Part shown: positions 60,549 to 64,000 of the stretch, one piece after another | Numbering within the stretch: the first letter of the stretch is position 1 | Layout of the letters: each line of letters begins with the position of its first letter | Origin: Acidobacteriota bacterium | GTDB lineage: Bacteria; Acidobacteriota; Terriglobia; Bryobacterales; Bryobacteraceae | DNA: 64,000 bases | Direction: 5' to 3' | Assembly (NCBI GenBank): GCA_025353165.1 | Contig: JANXRE010000171.1 | Span: 46,683 to 110,682, forward strand | The notes under the pieces: model-generated | The model's database searches: none | The model's input: the letters and a program-made list of their open reading frames with translations, nothing else | Told to the model about the DNA's origin: nothing | Program-made: the position numbers and the translations under genes

Positions 60549-61594
60549 CCGCGCCACTCCGCGAGCGTCCGCTGGTAGAACGCCGTCATCGACCGGCAGT
60601 ACGCCTCCGGAGTGTAGTGCGCCTCGACTTCGGCGCTCGCCGCCGCCGCGAGCGCGCGCCGCGTCTCCGGCTCGGTCAGCAAGCGGCGGATGGCCGCGGC
60701 CATCGCCACCGGATCGCGCGGCGGAACCAGCAGGCCGGTGCGTCCGTTGTCCAGAATCTCCGGAACTCCACCCACCGCCGTCGCCACCACCGGCACGCCC
60801 GCGGCCATCGCTTCCAGCACCACGTTCGGCGACCCTTCGCTGTGGGACGGCAGCGCGAACACGGTAGCCGCCGCGTAGAACGGCGCGACATCGGCGCGAT
60901 GCCCCGTCATCACGACGCGCCCCAGGCGCGACGCCTGCCGCTCGAGTTTCGCTCGTTCCGGACCGTCGCCCACCACCACCAACCGCGCGTCTTTGAGACT
61001 CGCGACTGCCTCAAACAGATCGGCGTGCCCCTTCTCGGCGGAGAGGCGGCCCACCGTCAGGATGCTCCCATCGTCTGCGCGCGGCGTCGTGAACGGCTTC
61101 ACCGAGTTGTGCTGGATATGGACACGCTCGCGCCGCACGCCGCGCCGCTCGATCACCCGCGCGAACGGACCGCACACCACCACCGCGCGATAGGCCGCGC
61201 GAAGCGACCAGTAGTCCAGTTGGCTGTACATGCGGTCGAGCGCGCCGGTGTTCGTGTAGCCGTGGTGGAACGCGATCCACGGCATCCGCTTGTCCAGCCC
61301 CAACCACCGCGCGAAGAAGTGCGACTTCACGTTGTGCGTCTGCACTATGTCCGCGTCAGTCAGCTTGCGCAGCTCGGGAAGAACGCCCGTGTCGAAGCGC
61401 CGACGCTCGAAGATCGTATGCGTCGCGATTCCCGCCGCTTTCGCCGCCGCTGCGAACGCCGAATCGCCGCGTTCGCGGTTGTACGTGACGATGGTGATGT
61501 CGATGGCCGGCTTCGCGCGCCGCGCGAACTCGATCAGGTTCTTCGCCGGACCCGTGACCGACGAAGCCTCCATCAGCGCGACAACCCGGATCAC
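60545..61594 (-). CDS. GT4-family glycosyltransferase
   Basis: 349 residues. [20 protein letters not shown] at the N-terminus, [20 protein letters not shown] and [20 protein letters not shown] (E-x7-E donor motif) in the C-terminal domain are typical of GT4 (Glycos_transf_1). It starts inside the end of wecB (4-base overlap) and ends inside the next glycosyltransferase. Acceptor and donor unknown. Confidence 0.92.
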   Translation of the reverse strand: MIRVVALMEASSVTGPAKNLIEFARRAKPAIDITIVTYNRERGDSAFAAAAKAAGIATHTIFERRRFDTGVLPELRKLTDADIVQTHNVKSHFFARWLGLDKRMPWIAFHHGYTNTGALDRMYSQLDYWSLRAAYRAVVVCGPFARVIERRGVRRERVHIQHNSVKPFTTPRADDGSILTVGRLSAEKGHADLFEAVASLKDARLVVVGDGPERAKLERQASRLGRVVMTGHRADVAPFYAAATVFALPSHSEGSPNVVLEAMAAGVPVVATAVGGVPEILDNGRTGLLVPPRDPVAMAAAIRRLLTEPETRRALAAAASAEVEAHYTPEAYCRSMTAFYQRTLAEWRG

Positions 61595-62679
61595 GAGAGG
61601 ATCGCTTCCGCGATGCGCTCACTGGCGTGCCCGTCTCCGTACGGGTTGTGGATCCGGCTCCTGCGGTCGTACTCCCGCTCGTCTTCGATCAGCCGCCGTA
61701 CCGAGGAGACAATCATTTCGACATCGGTGCCGACCAGCGTGGCGGTGCCGGCTTCCACGGCTTCCGGCCGTTCGGTCTTATCGCGCAGCACCAGCACCGG
61801 CTTGCCCAGCGAGGGCGCTTCTTCCTGAATGCCGCCGGAATCGGTCAGCAGCAGATACGCGCTCTGCATGAGGTCCACGAACGACACGTAGTCCAGCGGT
61901 TGGATCAGATGGATATTCGGGTGCCCTTTCAGTCTCTCCATGACGACCGAGGAGACACTCGGATTCGGGTGCACCGGGTATACGACGCTCACGCCATCCA
62001 TGTCCGCTATTTGGCGGAGCGCCGCGCAGATTCTCTCGAAGCCCGCGCCGAAGCTCTCCCGCCGGTGCGCCGTCACCACAATCAGCTTGCGCGACGTGTC
62101 CCGGTTGCCGCCGGGGAGCCGGTCGCGAACATACAGAACCGCGTCGGTCACCGGATTGCCTGTCACCCGGATGGCGGTCTCAACCACGCCCTCAGATCGC
62201 AGGTTCCGCGCGGCCCGCTCTGTCGCCGCGAAGTGCAGCGTGGCCAGCCGCGAGACCAGGACGCGGTTCATCTCCTCGGGAAAGGGCTGCCGCATATCGC
62301 CGGTCCGCATGCCCGCTTCCACGTGACCCACCGGGATGTTCTGGTAAAACGCCGCCAGCGCTCCGCAGAACGCCGTCGTGGTGTCGCCTTGCACCAGCAC
62401 CATGCCCGGCTGCTCCTGTTTCAGCACCGGCTCGAGGCGTTCCAGGATGCGGCCCGCCGATTCCGTCAGCGATTGGCCGTCGCACATCACGTTCAGATCG
62501 TGATCGGGCACGACTCCGAAGATCGCGAGGACCTGGTCCAGCATCTCCCGGTGCTGTGCGGTCACGCACACCAGCACTTCGAAATCTTCCGGCCGCGCCT
62601 TCAGCGCGCGCACCACCGGGCACAACTTGATCGCTTCCGGCCGCGTGCCGAATACCAACAGAACTTTCCGTCTGGCCAT
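61591..62679 (-). CDS. wecB: UDP-N-acetylglucosamine 2-epimerase (non-hydrolysing)
   Basis: 362 residues. The family start [60 protein letters not shown] and [20 protein letters not shown] are all present. It interconverts UDP-GlcNAc and UDP-ManNAc in the cytoplasm, supplying ManNAc-derived sugars for a surface polysaccharide. Two glycosyltransferase genes are coupled downstream. Confidence 0.95.
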   Translation of the reverse strand: MARRKVLLVFGTRPEAIKLCPVVRALKARPEDFEVLVCVTAQHREMLDQVLAIFGVVPDHDLNVMCDGQSLTESAGRILERLEPVLKQEQPGMVLVQGDTTTAFCGALAAFYQNIPVGHVEAGMRTGDMRQPFPEEMNRVLVSRLATLHFAATERAARNLRSEGVVETAIRVTGNPVTDAVLYVRDRLPGGNRDTSRKLIVVTAHRRESFGAGFERICAALRQIADMDGVSVVYPVHPNPSVSSVVMERLKGHPNIHLIQPLDYVSFVDLMQSAYLLLTDSGGIQEEAPSLGKPVLVLRDKTERPEAVEAGTATLVGTDVEMIVSSVRRLIEDEREYDRRSRIHNPYGDGHASERIAEAILS

Positions 62680-62692
62680 TTCCTACACGATA

Positions 62693-63214
62693 TCAGCGCC
62701 GCTGGAAGCCGGTCTCGTCCTTGAACGCCTCCAGCGTGTTGTAGACGATCGGGCAATAGCAGGCGCGGTCGATGAACTGCCACATGCGGCGCGTGATCGA
62801 GCCCGCGCCGCGGACCACGTGCGGGAAGTCCGCGCAGGTGTGAGGCCTCTCCTCGTACACCGTGCAATCGTTGCCGTCGAGGAACACGCAGCCCTTCTCG
62901 TTCCGCTGAAGGATGAGGCCCTTTCCTTCGGGATCCGGCGCCGTGTACCGCTGGACGAATTCGGCCACGCGAATCCGAAGGTGCTTGGCGAGGCGCTCCA
63001 CGTCGCGTTCGGTCACCGGCGTGGCCGCGACCTTGCAGCAGTTGGCGCACGCGCGGCAGTCGATCTCCTCCTCGATTCCCTCGGCGATCCGTCGGAAGCG
63101 CCGGTCGGGATAGTCGCGGGATTTGAGGTGCAGCCGGAATTTGGAGTTCTCGCCGCGCTTCTTCTCGCCCAGACGGCGGATCTGGATCAGGTCGGTCACG
63201 AGGGGAGACGGCAC
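62693..63214 (-). CDS. YkgJ-type cysteine cluster protein
   Basis: 173 residues. The Cys pattern CRACANCCK, then GCVFLDGNDCTVYEERPHTC ADFP and a later CYCPIVY matches the YkgJ/CxxCxxCC family, thought to bind zinc or an Fe-S cluster. Its function is unknown. It lies 13 bases upstream of wecB and is divergent from the next gene with only 19 bases between starts. Confidence 0.87.
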   Translation of the reverse strand: MPSPLVTDLIQIRRLGEKKRGENSKFRLHLKSRDYPDRRFRRIAEGIEEEIDCRACANCCKVAATPVTERDVERLAKHLRIRVAEFVQRYTAPDPEGKGLILQRNEKGCVFLDGNDCTVYEERPHTCADFPHVVRGAGSITRRMWQFIDRACYCPIVYNTLEAFKDETGFQRR

Positions 63215-63233
63215 TTCTTCATCATCGTCGATA

Positions 63234-63821
63234 ATGATGGAGATGGCCGACCGCCTGTACGCTTCTTACTGGCTGCGAGGGTTCACGCCCGCCAAAATGT
63301 TGCAGCATTTCGAGACCGCTCTGCGGAAGTTCCCGTTCTCGCAACTGGCCGCCGCGGCGACCGTGGTTCGCGTGTATGCGGTCTCCTTCCAGGAAGCTCC
63401 CGTGCTCGAAGTGCCGCTGCCTGCGCCACCCGGCGTCGACGGCATTGTCGCCTTATCCCGTGATTTCCTGCACGACGACGCCTGCATTCAGGTGGAGACC
63501 TTCTGGGACCTGTGGTCTTGGGACTCCGAGTGGAAGCTTCAGCCCGCGCGCATCCAACTAGAGTGCCTGGGCCCGGCGTTTGAGGATGCAGGGGAAGGCG
63601 AGAACTTGCGCATCGATTTCGGCCTGGAGGATCAGTTCCTTCCTTCTCGGGAGAAGGAAGGCATGGCGATGATACGCGCGAACATTCAGAGCGTGCTCCG
63701 CCTGGTGCACGACCTGGATGAGGCGCTGCCGGTCGAGAGGCGGCAGTTGTGGTCCGAATCCGGAGAGAACTTCGCCGAGAAACTCCAGGCTACGTTGCGC
63801 GGAGCCGATCCACCAGAGTGA
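63234..63821 (+). CDS. Hypothetical cytoplasmic protein
   Basis: 195 residues from the ATG at 63234; ATGs at 63237 and 63243 also fit. MADRLYASYWLRGFTPAKML and HFETALRKFPFSQLAAAATV look helical; later VETFWDLWSWDSEWKLQPAR and IRANIQSVLRLVHDLDEALP. No signal, membrane segment or motif. The pattern resembles small conserved acidobacterial proteins without known function. Confidence 0.7.
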   Translation: MMEMADRLYASYWLRGFTPAKMLQHFETALRKFPFSQLAAAATVVRVYAVSFQEAPVLEVPLPAPPGVDGIVALSRDFLHDDACIQVETFWDLWSWDSEWKLQPARIQLECLGPAFEDAGEGENLRIDFGLEDQFLPSREKEGMAMIRANIQSVLRLVHDLDEALPVERRQLWSESGENFAEKLQATLRGADPPE

Positions 63822-63924
63822 CAGCCGGGGCGATTCCAACGGCGCGTAAGAACCTACGTAATTGATTAGCGGCGGAACGCAAGAAAAGACTCGTGTGTAA
63901 AACGGAATCGGTACAGAATGTGTC

Positions 63925-64000
63925 ATGGAGGATCTGGATTCCCTCAGCCGCGCCGATCTGATCCGCTTGATCCTCGAGCTGCAGCGGCAGATCGAGGACT
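63925..64000 (+). CDS. Start of an IS66-type transposase gene (partial, right edge)
   Basis: 25 codons are visible: MEDLDSLSRADLIRLILELQ and RQIED. This matches the N-terminal leucine-zipper-like helix of IS66-family transposases (LSRxELIxLILxLQ). The rest lies outside the window. The terminal inverted repeat was not found in 63822-63924. Confidence 0.5.
   Translation, partial: MEDLDSLSRADLIRLILELQRQIED

Noticed and set aside
1..64000. tRNA genes, rRNA genes, CRISPR arrays, riboswitches
   Set aside because: No cloverleaf with a CCA-type end, no rRNA-like stretch and no regularly spaced repeats were found by reading the gaps; a covariance-model search could still find small RNAs.

Overview
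The window is high-GC chromosomal DNA that fits an acidobacterium of the Solibacter/Bryobacter type. This rests on gene content, not on a database match: a matrixin-like protease with stacked IPT/TIG-type domains, a FecR/DUF6600 protein, a VWFA-related secreted protein, DUF3500, a PQQ-type propeller, many small secreted proteins, and dispersed imperfect palindromes. No rRNA, tRNA or CRISPR array was seen.

Layout. 0-11 kb: secreted protease (cut by the left edge) with a small secreted partner, an Nramp-USP fusion transporter, a FecR protein, an MbfA-type ferritin/VIT1 iron exporter with a methyltransferase, thymidine kinase and a coiled-coil membrane protein. 11-17 kb: a minus-strand run with a Tat ferritin-like protein, a VWA protein, a hicBA pair whose toxin gene is frameshifted, a beta-propeller protein, DUF3500 and a membrane-anchored M23 peptidase with a good sigma70-type promoter. 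17-20 kb: three overlapping genes (lipoprotein, transglutaminase-like/LysM protein, small secretion-associated protein) that look like an effector module. 20-26 kb: an NtrC-type regulator and a PDZ/GAF/PAS histidine kinase, separated by a decayed MNT/HEPN pair. 25.9-26.4 kb: a peroxiredoxin whose catalytic cysteine position is an in-frame TGA, followed at once by a hairpin resembling a bacterial SECIS, so probably a selenoprotein. 26.8-33.6 kb: rsgA, a PQQ-type propeller, and a coupled operon (Wzt-type ABC ATPase, POT peptide transporter, M24 peptidase, small secreted protein).

33.6-48.3 kb is the most striking part: about 14.7 kb of virion genes on one strand, in the order small terminase candidate, large terminase, portal, scaffold, P22-like coat, connectors, tail tube, tail chaperone with a canonical -1 frameshift site, a very short tape measure, distal tail proteins and a 1306-residue tail-tip protein. 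There is no integrase, repressor, replication, lysis or maturation-protease gene. Host-type dispersed repeats lie inside the cluster. Size and gene set recall gene transfer agents, built here on a P22-like capsid.

48.5-64 kb: a small multiheme cytochrome, nitrilase, Gfo/Idh/MocA oxidoreductase, DUF4342, a GH2 beta-galactosidase remnant, a second M23 peptidase, DUF1905, a decayed SEFIR-NB-ARC-TPR (NLR-like) gene, aceE, an ornithine-cyclodeaminase-family gene, a glycan cluster (two GT4 glycosyltransferases and wecB), a YkgJ-type cysteine-cluster protein, a hypothetical, and the start of an IS66-like transposase at the right edge.

Several genes are remnants with single-base indels (hicA, SEFIR-NLR, GH2, GloVer-like, MNT/HEPN). 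Some single-base cases could be sequence errors; those with internal deletions or lost catalytic residues are more likely true decay.
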